Shown one piece after another: positions 37,119 through 50,100 of a DNA stretch of 64,000 nt. How positions within the stretch are numbered: position 1 is the first letter of the stretch; the number at the start of each line of letters is the position of its first letter. Both the position numbers and the translations under genes were made by a program. Source of the DNA: Musa acuminata AAA Group (taxonomy: Eukaryota; Streptophyta; Magnoliopsida; Zingiberales; Musaceae); assembly GCF_036884655.1 (NCBI RefSeq), contig NC_088327.1, positions 12,451,001 to 12,515,000 of the forward strand, read 5' to 3'. The notes below the pieces were generated by a model that was not told where the DNA came from, searched no databases, and was given only the letters and a program-made list of their open reading frames with translations.

Positions 37119-40100
37119 ATGTTGCACGGCTTCTTTGACGCCATCACCGGGAAGCACCATGAACACCATGAAGCCACGAAGTCGTCGGCGACGGTGAAAG
37201 GCTCGGTGTTGCTGATGAAGAAGAACGTGCTGGACTTCAACGACTTCAACGCCTCGTTGCTCGACGGCCTGCACGAGTTCCTGGGGAAGGGCGTCAGCTT
37301 CCAGCTCGTCAGCGCCACCGTCGCCGACCCCCGTGAGTTCCTCTTCCTCCCTCATCTCTCTCCACCGTGGCTTGTGGCAGGCTCGACTCGGGGAGACCAC
37401 CCTTGGTTGGGTAGACTCAATCAAGGTTAGGTTTACTGGTCGGTGAGTTGACGCCACCCCTCGAGTCAATGTGAAGGCCGTGACTTCCACTGACTCCTTA
37501 AACGTGAAGGGACGGAAAGCTCGATGGGCATTTATGGTGATCGCCATGAACATTTATAGCCAATATAATTAATTGCCCCCCCAAAAAAAAGGTTATTTTT
37601 AGACATAATAATTATATGTGGACCCCTTATAGATCATTAAATATCTATTTATCCTTTAAAAAACCTTTTTTTTTTTTTTCCAATTTAATAACAAATAAAT
37701 TTACTCCACCAAAGCAAAATCCAACGTCTGTATTCTTCCGTGAGTTGTGGAGATTAACGCCGAGTGCCCAACTTGATCTGAGTTGTGTTTAGTCTGCCAT
37801 TCCAAACCACCGTTCAAGGTCACAATCTATGGGCCCAAAAGTGGTGGGATTAGTACAATTATTATTCCGATGATGCCTTTGGATGTGACACAGAGGCAGA
37901 GATGCCATGTTTCTTTCTCTTGACAAACCCATAATGCAAACATTTAAGATCAATAGCGGTGCTAATCCTCATCTCGGATGTAAATGATGATGATGATGAT
38001 GGAGCAGACAATGGAAACAAGGGGAAGATAGGCCCACCGGCATACTTGGAGGAATGGATCACGACGATGACGTCGGTGGCCACCGGCGAGACCAAGTTCA
38101 CCGTGCACTTCAGCTGGGACGAGAGTCAGGGCGTCCCCGGAGCCATCATCGTCAAGAACAACCACCACTCGGCGTTCTACCTCAAGACCATAACCTTGGA
38201 GGGCGTCCCTAACAAGGAGCATATCCATTTCGTCTGCAACTCTTGGGTGTACCCCGTCGACAAGTACAAATACGACCGTATCTTCTTCGCCAACGACGTA
38301 CGTATTACGTATCCGATCTTGCATGTGTCATACTCTGTTTTATTCCATGTTTGATTGATGTTTATGCCGCACAATACGATTTTAATTTACTGCAGACATA
38401 TCTTCCGAGCAAAACGCCGGAGCCACTGAAGCGATACAGGGAGGAAGAGCTCGTCCACCTCCGGGGCGACGACGTCACCGGGGAGCTCAAGGAACACGAC
38501 CGCATCTACAACTATGCCTACTACAACGACCTCGGCAACCCCGACAAGGGCCAAGACTACGCCCGCCCCATCCTCGGCGGATCCCAGGAGCAACCTTACC
38601 CGCGCCGCGGCCGCACCGGCCGCCACCCCACCAAGACTGGTACGTCTGCTCGCTCGTTCCCGTGGTGTGGCCCGATGTGGATGCGCGTGACCATGGCAGC
38701 TTGGTTGTTGCAGACCCCAATTACGAGAGTAGGCTGCCGCTTCTCAGCCTGGACATATACGTTCCGAGGGACGAGCGATTTGGGCACCTCAAGATGTCTG
38801 ATTTCCTCGCGTATGCCCTCAAGTCATTGACGCAGTCCCTTCTCCCGACTCTCAGCGCCGTGTTTGATACGACTCCGATGGAGTTCGACTCGTTCAAGGA
38901 TGTGCTGCAGCTGTACGAAGGCGGGCTGCCGATTCCTCAGAGCCCCGAGCTCGACGAGATCCGCAGCCACCTGCCCTTCGAGATGCTCAAGGAGCTCGTC
39001 CGCACCGACGGGGAGCGAGTTCTCAAGCTCCCGCTTCCCCAGGTCATCCAAGGTAGTCGCGACTCACTGCTCATCAGTTGACGTCGGAGGTGTGTGATAT
39101 ATGCACTGGTCATGCTGCAGAGGATAGAAATGCGTGGAGGACCGATGAAGAGTTCGGAAGGGAGATGCTCGCTGGCGTCAACCCTGTCATCATCAGCCGT
39201 CTCCAGGTAATCCACGGCTTCGTACGTGTTCCTTCTCTAAGAGGGAAGAATCGCTGATGAGCTCTAAATTTGCAGGAGTTTCCTCCGGTTAGCAAGCTTG
39301 ATCCGAAAGTATATGGCGATCATACCAGCTCGATCAAAGCATCTCACATCGAGAAGAATCTTGAAGGCCTTACTGTGCAAAAGGTTGGTGGAATCCATGC
39401 GCTCGCTCGAAGGTTGTCGATGCGACGGGATGGATGATTCTGACATGGATTGCTGCTGTCTTAATTACAGGCACTGAAGGAGAACAAGCTCTTCATTTTG
39501 GATCACCATGATGCCTTGATGCCGTACCTGAGGCGCATCAACTCTGGTTCCAACAAGATCTACGCCAGTAGGACCCTGCTGCTGCTCAAGGATGATGGCA
39601 CTCTGAAGCCACTTGTCATCGAGCTGAGTTTGCCGCACCCTGATGGAGATCAACACGGCGCCGTCAACCGTGTCTACACACCGGCCGAGCAGGGCGTGGA
39701 GGGGTCGATTTGGCAGTTGGCCAAGGCTTATGCTTGCGTCAACGATTCCGGCTATCACCAACTCATCAGCCACTGGTATATGTGCACATATATATGCTCG
39801 TAATGCGATGGAGGAGTTTTCTTCTTCTACTTGCAAGGATGAGGAGATTCATTCATGGTGGGAGCTTGATTACTTGCAGGTTGAACACGCACGCGGTCAT
39901 TGAGCCTTTCGTGATCGCCACCAACCGGCAGCTCAGCGCCGTCCACCCAGTCTACAAGCTTCTCAGCCCCCACTACCGTGACACCATGAACATTAACGCA
40001 TTGGCGCGTCAGACCCTCATCAATGCCGGAGGCGTCCTGGAATCGACCGTCTTCCCGGGAAAGTACGCCATGGAGATGTCGTCCGTGGTTTACAAGAGCT

Positions 40101-40996
40101 GGAAACTGACAGAGCAGGGGCTACCAGATGATCTCCTCAAGCGGTAAATGTTCATGTGGATTTGGTCTCCTCAGCCCGCGCAAGCGTTGGCTTCGTGCTT
40201 ACGGATGAGTTGGTGATGTGATTGCAGAGGAGTTGCGGTGGAAGACCCGGCGAACCCGAACAAGCTCCGCCTACTGATCAAGGACTACCCCTTCGCCGTC
40301 GACGGCCTGGCAATCTGGTCTGCGATCGAGGCGTGGGTCACCGAGTACTGCTCCATCTACTACAGCAACGACGCGGCGATCCGGGCCGATGTCGAGCTGC
40401 AGGCCTGGTGGAAGGAGGTCCGCGAGGTCGGCCACGGCGACAAGAAGGACGAGGATTGGTGGCCCAAGATGCAGACCCTGGCGGAGCTGACCAAGACCTG
40501 TACCACCATCATCTGGGTGGCCTCCGCCCTGCACGCGGCGGTCAACTTCGGGCAGTACCCCTACGCTGGCTACCTCCCCAACCGGCCCACCATCAGTCGG
40601 CGGTTCATGCCCGAGCCGGGCACGCCGGAGTACCACGAGCTGGAGAAGAACCCGGACCTAGCGTTCCTGAAGACCATCACCAGCCAGTTCCAGACCATCC
40701 TCGGGGTGTCACTCATCGAGGTCCTGTCGCGCCACTCCTCCGACGAGGTGTACCTTGGGCAAAGGGACTCGCCGGAGTGGACCACGGACCGCAGCGCGCT
40801 CGAGGCGTTCGAGCGATTTAGCCATAAGTTGATCGAGATCGAGAATCGGATCATAAGCATGAACCAGGACGCGAGCCTGAGGAATCGCACCGGCCCGGTT
40901 AAGATGCCCTACACGCTGCTCTACCCCAACGTCTCCGACTTGACCGGCGTCGGCGGGCTCACCGGACGGGGAATCCCCAACAGCGTCTCCATCTGA
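37119..40996 (+). CDS. Linoleate 9S-lipoxygenase
   Basis: It is a non-haem iron dioxygenase that adds O2 to linoleic/linolenic acid to form fatty-acid hydroperoxides (oxylipin pathway). There are nine exons: 37119-37332, 38008-38297, 38396-38639, 38714-39052, 39121-39206, 39276-39383, 39471-39775, 39880-40143, 40228-40996, giving 872 aa. An N-terminal PLAT/LH2 beta-barrel (about residues 1-170) is followed by the lipoxygenase domain. All five iron ligands are visible: H528 and H533 (HWLNTH), H719 and N723 (HAAVN) and the C-terminal Ile872 (GIPNSVSI). There is no plastid transit peptide, and the protein opens [12 protein letters not shown], so a cytosolic 9-LOX is favoured over a 13-LOX. The 9S specificity is inferred from family resemblance. 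The exons are strongly GC rich. The start is the first ATG after the TATA box. Confidence 0.94.
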
Positions 40997-41677
40997 GCTC
41001 GGGGATTCGATGTGGGTTTGGTTTGGCCAGTGAGGCAGTATCGAATATGTCACAATAAGAGTGTGCTTCCGGTGTGAGGAACTCTCGTGAAAGTGAATCT
41101 GAAGAGGGATTGCATGTGTATTTTGTGTGTGTGTGTGTGTTGTTTACATCTCAATCTCATGCATAGGATGAAACGCAATTAGGATAGTAAATAAAATCCA
41201 TCTCGTATATTGTAAGATTTAGACGGATTTAGGGAACATCAAATCCTATCTTATGATAAGAATCATCGTAATGAACAGAAGAACATAAGAAACTTTTTTA
41301 TATAATTACATTGACACATTCCTACCTTCTATACAAATTAGCTTAAGTTTGAAAACTAGCAAAGTAATTCACATGTGCTAATTGCACAAAGTGACAAATT
41401 GTTGCATTGAAAATGATATCATATAAAACAACAATAAGTCTCAATATGTTTGTTTTGTATTGTAGACATCGAATAATCCTCCCTAAATCTTGAAGAAACA
41501 AGTATAATCAAAGTAATATTTTATCAATAAGAGCATGATATTCTCCCTCCCTCGATACCTAAGTGACCAACAATGTGCTATTTCTTTTTTCTTCAAAAAA
41601 ATCTTAGAATCATTCTTTAAAAAGGGTATTTGCCTACTATAAAATTATTTACCTCTAAGCTAAGAAGAGTTATATCA
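40997..41677. other. Lipoxygenase 3' flank
   Basis: It holds 3' UTR and AT-rich intergenic DNA, with a (GT)n tract at ~41129-41141. No gene is seen. Confidence 0.55.
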
Positions 41678-41682
41678 TCATG

Positions 41683-42253
41683 TGATGAGGATAATAACTG
41701 CGATAAGACTCGGGCTGACGTCAGTTGCCCCAGATGATGCCTCACGCCTCGATCGACCCGACAGCACCTGGTCAAACGGACCAGAACACCGACCGAGGCG
41801 CATTAACGCCTTGCTCAGGCTCGGTCCGTCACGCCACGCCAACGTCGGTGTCAGACGCTACCAAAAGTACGATTCTGCCCCTTGCGGGCAGGCACATCAA
41901 ACAACGGTAACCTTCCCTATAAATACCCTCACGTTCATCAGAGCAAAAAGGGGGACTGAGGGAGGGAACTGAGCTAAAGAAACCCCCTTTACGATCCACT
42001 GACTTGATCATCAGAGGGGTCGGGCCGAGCACCCCGACCCGACCTTTGTGCAGGTGCGAAGCCGAAGGTCCTCGCTGGATGCGCAAGCGAGGAGTTCCTG
42101 TCCGGAGGAAACAGCGATCCCGTCCCGATCGGACCACCGTAATCGACCACCTCGGCGGACTCGAAGGTCGTCTCGGTAAGATCTCCCGTCATCCGGACTC
42201 GAACCGAGTCACGTCGGCCCCGAGGTCACAACTTAAGGTTGTTTCCCACAACA
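41683..42253. mobile_element. Solo LTR with 5-bp target-site duplication
   Basis: It is a 571-bp segment starting TGATGAGGATAA and ending CCCACAACA. It is flanked by identical 5-bp repeats TCATG at 41678-41682 and 42254-42258. A TATAAATA box lies at 41918-41925, as expected for LTR promoter (U3) sequence on the plus strand. The segment is GC rich compared with its surroundings. No internal retroelement sequence or second LTR is attached, which fits LTR-LTR recombination. The superfamily is not determinable from the LTR alone. Confidence 0.85.
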
Positions 42254-42258
42254 TCATG

Positions 42259-42873
42259 CTATACAAGAGTCCTCGACAAACTCACCTACCTTAATCACTC
42301 GATAAGATATAGATGGAATCTTCTCAGTTACCTGATGTGATCATTCCTAGTCCGAATATCTTTTCACGTTTCTAAAGGACCATATCTCCCAACCCATCGA
42401 TGCCTAATTCATCAATTATAAAGTCTCGTCATTGTCTTCTTTTTTTTTTTTTTGTACTTTAGTATTCTTAGGTGTACACTTGTCTTATTGATGATATCTA
42501 GGTTTGGCTAAGTACTTGGATATTTCTTCCTTGAAGTTTTCTGATCTAGATGCAGGAAAAACAACCTTTGGTGGAATGAAAGGATTACCTTGTCATAAGC
42601 AAGGTCGAATGGTGATTCCTCTATCGATATCTGAGACATGGTTTATCTGACCATAAGATGTCTAGAAGTTTATTAAACAAGTTCGCTTTGCACTTTCGAT
42701 TTAGCTTCTTTTAACCCTTCGAGGATGGTTTAATAGTCATCTCAGTCAATTTATTTGTCTATGAATATGTTACTGAACTAAATTTTAGGGTGATTCCATA
42801 AGCTTAATAGAACTTATTGGCCTAATATTACTAAATTATGTTATATTATTTTATTATTAGTAATGATGGATCT
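42259..42873. other. Spacer between solo LTR and copia element
   Basis: I recognise no gene. The sequence may be older decayed transposon DNA. Confidence 0.4.
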
Positions 42874-42878
42874 TAGGA

Positions 42879-43215
42879 TGTTAGAGCTGTCCCCAAGAAA
42901 TTTACTAAAGGGTAATTTTGGCAACCCAACAAAGACAATAAAGCAGAAAAATAAAAGAGAGACAAGAACTCAGACCTACATCGACGGATGAAGGAGGAGC
43001 AAATCACTACTATAAAAGGGACTATTACAAATGCAAAGATGTTCCTAGGCTATAAAACATATGAAACTATTAAACAAGAAAAGCCTAAAGCAAACAATTA
43101 GGTTTTCTTTTGGTGTATCTGACTTCAAAGCCCAGGCCCTTATTTATAGTTTAAACAAGAGATACCAAACTTGATTTTTATGATGTGGGACTATGTGGGA
43201 CTTGCCAAACTAACA
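42879..43215 (-). repeat. 3' LTR of copia element C
   Basis: On the plus strand it reads TGTTAGAGCTG to CTAACA. It aligns along its whole length with the LTR at 45753-46107. It lacks a short internal segment present there and has an extra gtgggactat duplication near its end. Confidence 0.93.
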
Positions 43216-43314
43216 AATCTCTGCCTTGGTATGTCCCAGCAAAACTTGCTCCACCTTCTTCACAAAAGCCCTAACGGGCAATCACTAACAATGAACACCA
43301 ACCAAGTCCAAGCA

Positions 43315-45700
43315 CTATTTGAACTTGTAAACTAGAAGAGGCTTCGTAAGTATATCAGTCGGATTGCCCTTCGTATGAATTTTCTTACCCAAAGGTGGCT
43401 TCACAAGATCCCAAGTTCTATTCCGATGGAGAGATTCAATTTCTTCATTCATCGCAATCAACCACTTAGCGGAATTATCACAAGAAACTGCATCTGAGTA
43501 GATAGTAAGCTTACTAACTTCACTTGTTTCTACTGCAATAGATAAATCATATGCAACCAAATTTGTATATCTTTGTGGTGGTCGAATATCTCTCCGTGGT
43601 CTATCCTTGGCTATAGAATATTGCTCTTCCTCTATATCATCTTCGTCAGTAGACTCGGGACCATCTACTGGCATTCTTTGAGTAGAAGAATTTGATTTAA
43701 AAGAATCTGAACTACCAATCTCAAGCTCCACCTGCTTCTGCGCACTATCATTTGTACAACTAGTAGATTCCTCTTTGAAAGATAACATAGATAATTCATC
43801 AAAAGTAACATCTCTACTGATTATAAATTTTGAGGATTTGGGATCAGAACACCATAATCTGTATCCTTGCACCCTAGAAGCATACCCAAGGAAAATATAC
43901 TTTTTCGCTCGAGGCACTAACTTTCCTTCATTTACATGCATGTATGTTGGACACTTAAAAAATTTTAAATCAGAGTAATCAGTAGGAGTACTTGACCAAA
44001 CTTCCTCTGGAGTTTTAAAGTTAAGTGTTGTAGAAGAAGCGCGGTTGACAACGTAACAGGCCATATTAATCGCCTCTGCCCAAAAGTCCTTTGTTCAACC
44101 CTGCATTTGAGATCATACACCTTGCTCTCTCCAAGAGTGTTCTATTCATACATTCGGCCACACCATTTTGTTGAGGCATCATCCTAACAGTGCGATGTCA
44201 AACAATTCCTTCATTTTTGAAGAATTCATCAAAGTCACCTTCATAAAATTTCATGCCATTATCTGTTTGAAGCCGCTTAATCTGTTTACCTGTTTGCTTC
44301 TCAATCAAAGCTTTCCATTGTTTAAAGGTTAGAAAAACATCATTTTTATGCTTTAGAAAATAAACCCAAACTTTTCTGAAATAATCGTCAATGAAAGTCA
44401 ACATATACCTAGCACCACCCTTAGACTGAACACGAGCTGGAGAATTGAAGCTGACTCTTTTCTGCTTTCCAAAAATGCAGTGTTCATAAAAATCCAGTGG
44501 CCTAGTACTCTGTCCACAAAGAAGACTCTTTTTGCTCAATAACTCAAATATTTTTCACTCATATGACCCAAACGCATATGCCATAATTTGGTGATGTCAG
44601 AATCAGACAATAATGATGACGAGACTGCAACTGAGCCTGTGACAGTAGTTCCATGCAAAATATACAAGCTACCATACCTACAAGCTTTCATAACAACAAG
44701 AGCACTTCTAGAAACTTTCATAACTCTACCTTCAACTGCATATTTACACCCAAGGGTCTCTAGGGTGCCTAAAGAGATGAGATTCTTTTTTAAATCAGAA
44801 ACATGTCTAACATTAGTGAGCGTCCTCACAATACCATTATGTATTTTAATTCGGATTGTGCCGCTACCAACAACATCACATGCAGCATTATTGCCCATCG
44901 AAATAATTCCACCATTATAAGATTCATATATAGAAAACAAATCTGTATTGGGACATATGTGATAAGAACAATCCGAATCTAAAATCCATTCATTTTTAGA
45001 CCTTGTCAAAAATGATAATATCTGGACTCCAAATTTCTATATCTGGATTTAGATCTAGATTTAGATCTACTACTGTCAAATTCTCTTTTATCCGTTCTAC
45101 CCCTGACAATCAGACCTTCAGTCTGATTCTCTCTACTTTCCCCAGTGATATCCCTGTCTATCTGCTCCTTAGATTTTAGTACAGATTTAATTTCCTGATA
45201 TGAAATTGTTTCTTTTCCATAAATCATAGTATCATAGAAATACTTAAAGAATTTGGGAAGAGAACACAAAAGTAATAGGGTCTTATCTTCGTCATCAATT
45301 TTCACATCTATATTCTCCAAATCCATAACTAAGGAATCAATTTATCAAGATGTGAGAGCATAGATGTACCTTCAGTCATCCGAAGCATATACAAACTTTG
45401 CTTCAAGTAGAGACGATTCTCCACTATCCTCTTCATATACAAGGCTTTAAGTTTGTCCCACATGCTCTTAGCCATAGTCTCAGTAGCTACCTCCCATAAA
45501 ACCTCGTCAGAGAGATTTAGAATAATGCTTGATCAGGTCTTCTTATCCATATCCGTAAGATCTTCCTTTGACGTACCATCTGGAATGTTCTCAGCTCCCT
45601 ATAGTATCAAATCAATTCCGTCTTGAACCAAAATGACCTCCATCTTGAGTTGCCACATGTCGAAGTTGACATTTCTGTCGAATTTCTCGACAACGATCTT
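43315..45700 (-). pseudogene. Copia element C gag-pol remnant
   Basis: Minus-strand pieces run in order. ~45,006-45,700 is gag, in several frames. 44536-45009 is the protease region (the usual DSG appears as DSDCSYHI) and pre-integrase ([10 protein letters not shown]). 44198-44539 is integrase (FGKQKRVSF, then GGARYMLTFIDDY, then LQTDNGMKF). 43315-44064 is the integrase C-terminus (FLGYASRVQGYRLW, RDVTFDE) and the very start of RT (WLIAMNEEIESL..., DLVKPPLGKK). It then passes directly to the RNase H tail (IHTKGNPTDILTKPL) and a stop. The segment with the first integrase Asp (normally between KRVSF and GGARYML) is also missing. Frameshifts lie near 44,090 and 44,540. Confidence 0.88.
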
Positions 45701-45732
45701 TGTTATTGTCATCGTTGTCGAAAGATCCCGAA

Positions 45733-45749
45733 ACCAGGCTCTGATACCA
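45733..45749 (-). other. Primer-binding site of copia element C (initiator tRNA-Met)
   Basis: On the minus strand it reads TGGTATCAGAGCCTGGT, three bases after the 5' LTR. This matches the complement of the plant initiator tRNA-Met 3' end. Confidence 0.93.
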
Positions 45750-45752
45750 ATT

Positions 45753-46107
45753 TGTTAGAGTTGGCCCCAGGAAATTTATCAAAGGGTAATTTTGGTAACC
45801 CAACAAAGACAATAAAACAAAAAAATAAAAGAGAGATAAGAACACCAAATTTACATGGTTCGGTCAATTGACCTATATCCACGGACGAAGGAGGAGCAAA
45901 TCATTACTATAAAAGAGACTATTACAAATGCCTTAGGAAGATGTTACTAGGTTATAAAACACCTGAAACTACTAAACAAGAAAAGCCTAAAGCAAACAAT
46001 TAGGTTTTCTTGTGGTGCATCTGACTTCAAAGCCTAGGCCCTTATTTATAGTTTAAACATGAGATACTAAACTTGATTTTCCTAATGTGGGACTTGCTAA
46101 ACTAACA
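45753..46107 (-). repeat. 5' LTR of copia element C
   Basis: It is 355 bp, plus-strand TGTTAGAGTTGG to CTAACA, paired with the LTR at 42879-43215 and bordered by the primer-binding site and the TAGGA duplication. Confidence 0.93.
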
Positions 46108-46112
46108 TAGGA

Positions 46113-47142
46113 TCCCAAATGTAAGTGATGATATTTTTCAAAGCAAAGCTTATGACTAGCTTCTCAATGATCAAGGCTAATAGCTTGACCTTAACCTATT
46201 TACTAAACTAGTTACATCTTGTCCTTCCACTTTAAAAGATTACATCGGAATCTTTATAGTTATAAAAGTGAAACATCTAAATCCATTTACCATAATGTTA
46301 TCGATTTTACTAACGAAACAAGAAAATAATGGATAAAAAAATAATTTTAATATTTTAGTTGGTGGTGATGGAAGGCGTCAGTAGTGACAAATGATGACAT
46401 AACTGGGGTCACGAGTGACTGTTGTGGATGAGGAGAGTGACAATAAGAGGTGAGGGTTGTTTTGCATCCGTGTAAACGTTGGCTTAGTTATCGATTGATG
46501 GAATGCTCGTTCAACATCTACATCCGTGTAAACGTAGATATAGAGTGATCCTCACTTCTCATCGTCATTCTCTTTATCTATAACATCCACTTATGGCTCC
46601 CATCAGCGTCCGCTTGCGACTCCCATCAATACTGTCGTTTGTCATTATCGATATCGTTCGTCACCATCAACTAAAACGTTAAGATTATATTTTTACCTTT
46701 TATTTTTATTTTTTAAAATAAAATCGAGGGTGTTAGGATAAATAAATCTAAATATTTTACTTTCGTAATTACAGTCATATCAATATAATTTTTTAAAATA
46801 TAAAAATTAAAGTACTAAAGATAATTATTTAGATGAAGTAATCTACGATTAGCCCTTTGCATGAGTGCAACTTAATATGCATGTTTCGTTTAAGTGATAT
46901 GTTGTGAATCCAATCTCCAATCAGATGATGAGTGGAGCCTTTGAATCTGAACCGTTGGATACACGGGGGTCACGTGATCACGGCCGCGCGAACTTTCCCG
47001 GTTCATGAAGAAGCTTCTGGGTGCAGCGGGTCTGTGCAACGGTCTTCCCCAGCTAAAGAGCGCGAGAGAGCGTCATAGACTCCTGTTGTCCTATCGCCTC
47101 CTTCGAGCCTGCCTTCGTCACCGCGCGGAAATTGACGCAGCT
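46113..47142. other. Intergenic and PRP18 upstream region
   Basis: 46113-46950 is AT rich, with short repeats of cgttggcttagt-type sequence and no gene. 46980-47142 is GC rich and is the probable PRP18 leader. It is open in the PRP18 frame from an ATG at 47005. Confidence 0.5.
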
Positions 47143-50100
47143 ATGGATCTGGTGAAGCGCGAGCTCCAGAAGAAGCGGCAGATGCTGCAAGCCGACTTCG
47201 GTGGCAGGAAGCTCCTCCGGCGATCCGAGATTGAGCAGAAGGAGATCCAGAGGTTACGCCGGCAAGAGCAACGCCACCTCCAATCCAAATCTCACAACAG
47301 CATCCCCACCTCCTCCTACGAAAAACCCTCCAAATTCCTTCTAAGCGAACGCGGGAACGACGACGCGGCGGCGGGACTCCCCCGCGACGAGGTGGTTCGC
47401 CGCCTCCGGATCCTGAAGCAGCCCGCCACGCTGTTTGGGGAGGACGATGCCGCCCGCTTCCGTCGCCTACAGGCGGTCATCGAGTCCGGCCCCATCGAGG
47501 TCGAGGAGGAGATAGCGGACGGCCAGACCAACGACTTCCTCAGAGACATATACGAGCTTCGGCGGCGCCAGAGGCCGGGGATCCTCCCGGAGAGGGCGTT
47601 GGCCAAGAGGGAGGGCGCCGCCGACGGGGTTGAGAAGAACGTGGCCGCTGGCAATGGCCAGGGCGATGGCGAACTCGGCGCGGAAGCGGAGGGTGAGGAG
47701 GTCGATACGGATTTGAAGAGGCTGAAGGGTGATTTTGAGGAGTTGTGCGACGAGGACAAGATTCTTGTGTTCTTCAGCAAGCTGTTGAGTGAATGGGGCC
47801 AGGAGGTGGAAGAAATGCCGGAGGCGGAAAAGCGGACTGCCAAGGGCAAGTTCGTGGTGGCCACGTTCAATCAATGTGCGAGATACTTGAAGCCAATGTT
47901 CAGGATGTGCGGGAAGAAGGTATGTTCCTATTCTTTGGACCTTTTAGAATTAAACCCTGGGATGTATTTAACATGAATTTGATGCTAAATTGGTGAAAGA
48001 AAGAAACAAGTTTGTAGGAAAATGATTGGTTTTATGCCTTTTTAGAATTAATTTCTTGAGGCTGAAGGTGATCGAAGGCGTATGGAATGTTTATAGAAGT
48101 TCAATGTAAATGAGCTGTGCATCATTACCAATGTTCTATATAAAATATGAAAGTTGCGGAAGAATATCGAAGCATAAGATTACGTCCGGATGGTATTATT
48201 TTTCTTGAATTCCTTGTTTAGTCTTACAGCAATATTAGCTGAAAGGATCAAAATCTTGGAAACTGGGAAAACTAGGTCAAAATTTTCTGGAAACAAAACC
48301 CCAGTTTAGGAGCCTTGACTTTAACACTTTCACAGGGTGTGTTATGTTAATCTTAATAATACCAGCATAGATTTGTTGCTTCATTTAAGATAACTTGGTA
48401 TGCAGAAAGTTTGTTTGGAGATCCCTGTGACATTTTCATCTTGAAAAGAAACGTTCATGTTATTCTGTTTTTTGGATACTCTATTATAGTTGCATATATT
48501 CACATGTAATGGCTTGTGGAGATTCTTAACTTTCTTCTTCTGTTGTTAGGAGAGATGTAATGAATGTACAAAAATCAACTTGATGAGGAGAATCGCACCT
48601 TTGATTGATCTTCTACCAGCTCTTGACAATTCTACATGAATTGTCAGTTGTTGCTGGTATTTGTTCATCGACCATCTATTCAGTTGTTATTCCATTATGT
48701 TACTTCTTTACTTGGTACAATCTGGACCCTCTATGCCTGGATACTAGATTACACCATATATTGGTGATGCTAATCAAATTAATCTAGGTAATGATGCTTT
48801 GTCTATTACCATATCTTAGAAAATACGTACAAATTTATTTGAGAAAAGTAGTATTCCTCTAAGATGTGGTTATGATATAGAGCTGCATCGTACTTTAATA
48901 AACTGTCGATTTGTCTGTTCACAATTGCTAACTTACAAATTTGTCGATGACTGAGTTCTATTTTGATCCCATTGTTTCTCATTTCAGAATTACCGTTTTG
49001 AAATATCCAATGCATTAGCAAAAGTCCAAAGCATCCTTTGACTGATGTTAGGTGTTACTTAAAAATACCTGAAGGTTCTATTCACAATCATACTAATGGT
49101 TTTGTTTGTGGTGTGGCATGGCACACTGACTGGAACATACCATCGACTAACAAGAGGAATTTTCTTAATGTTTGGTCATCATGTATTGTTTATCCTAAAA
49201 CCAATACTGATTGGTTGAGTCTCAACCCAGAGTCTCCCTCAGCCCCGAGCACACTCCAAAGTAGTAGTGTTAACCTTTAGGAACATTGTCTGAAAGATGC
49301 TAATGGGTTTTAGACTTGTGAGGAATTATACAAAACTGCAGGTTGTAGCCTTAACTTGGCTAGTGTTTTTGTAATTGACATGATGCATAACATCTTTTCA
49401 AGGCTAGGAATGATCCAGAAGTTTGCATCATCATAACATGCTTCTAACCTTCTTTGCATGTTAATGAATTTTTATTTTTTATGTTGGCCAAATCTGACCA
49501 TGAATTTGGTATGTCTCTCCTTTGTATTTAACACGTAAATGTGGATAATAGCTTTTCATGTTAGAAAAATCATCTTCATATATTTCAGATATCCAGCAAG
49601 CAATCTATTGTCTTTGCTCTTTCCTTATTATCTGTACTTATGGACATCGATGCTAAAATCTGCTCAGCTCGGCCTTTCAATCTTTCACTATTCCACTTGC
49701 TTTGCATATTACACTAGTCTCAATAGCTCAAGATTGCAACGACCCATTTCCCGCTGTTGGTGGATTAAGTCTTTTTATCATGCAAGCATTTAGATTGTAC
49801 GTTTTGGCACAGAGCTTTCACCAGCTAGAATGGACCATGCTGGATGCTTGCATCATCAGAGCAAACCTTCTCCATGAAGGCAATAGGGATGGTAATGGAT
49901 CGGTACACAGATTGGCAGTCCAAATTACTTGTTTAACCCATTGAGAACCTGCCATAATTGTGCCGTTAGCAATCTGCCCTTGATTACTAGTCCAAACCTG
50001 ATTATATATATTATATATGAATTTTGAAATAGTTTAGGACCATAATCAAGGTTCATGTCGACTGGTGGTGTCGATTCAGGCCTAGACCAGCATGTATCGA

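Larger units (their letters stand above)
42879..46107 (-). mobile_element. Ty1/copia element C, both LTRs and target duplication, internally deleted
   Basis: The element is 3229 bp with LTRs at 42879-43215 and 45753-46107, and 5-bp target duplications TAGGA at 42874-42878 and 46108-46112. The order on the minus strand is LTR, primer-binding site, gag, protease/pre-integrase, integrase, a short C-terminal piece, LTR. The reverse transcriptase-RNase H core is absent. Part of integrase is also missing and several stops exist, so it cannot move on its own. Copia elements with a full polyprotein are usually near 5 kb. Confidence 0.95.

Noticed and set aside
40222..40821. 199-codon alternative frame in lipoxygenase exon 9
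   Set aside because: A +2 shadow of the GC-rich lipoxygenase exon, which has all iron ligands.
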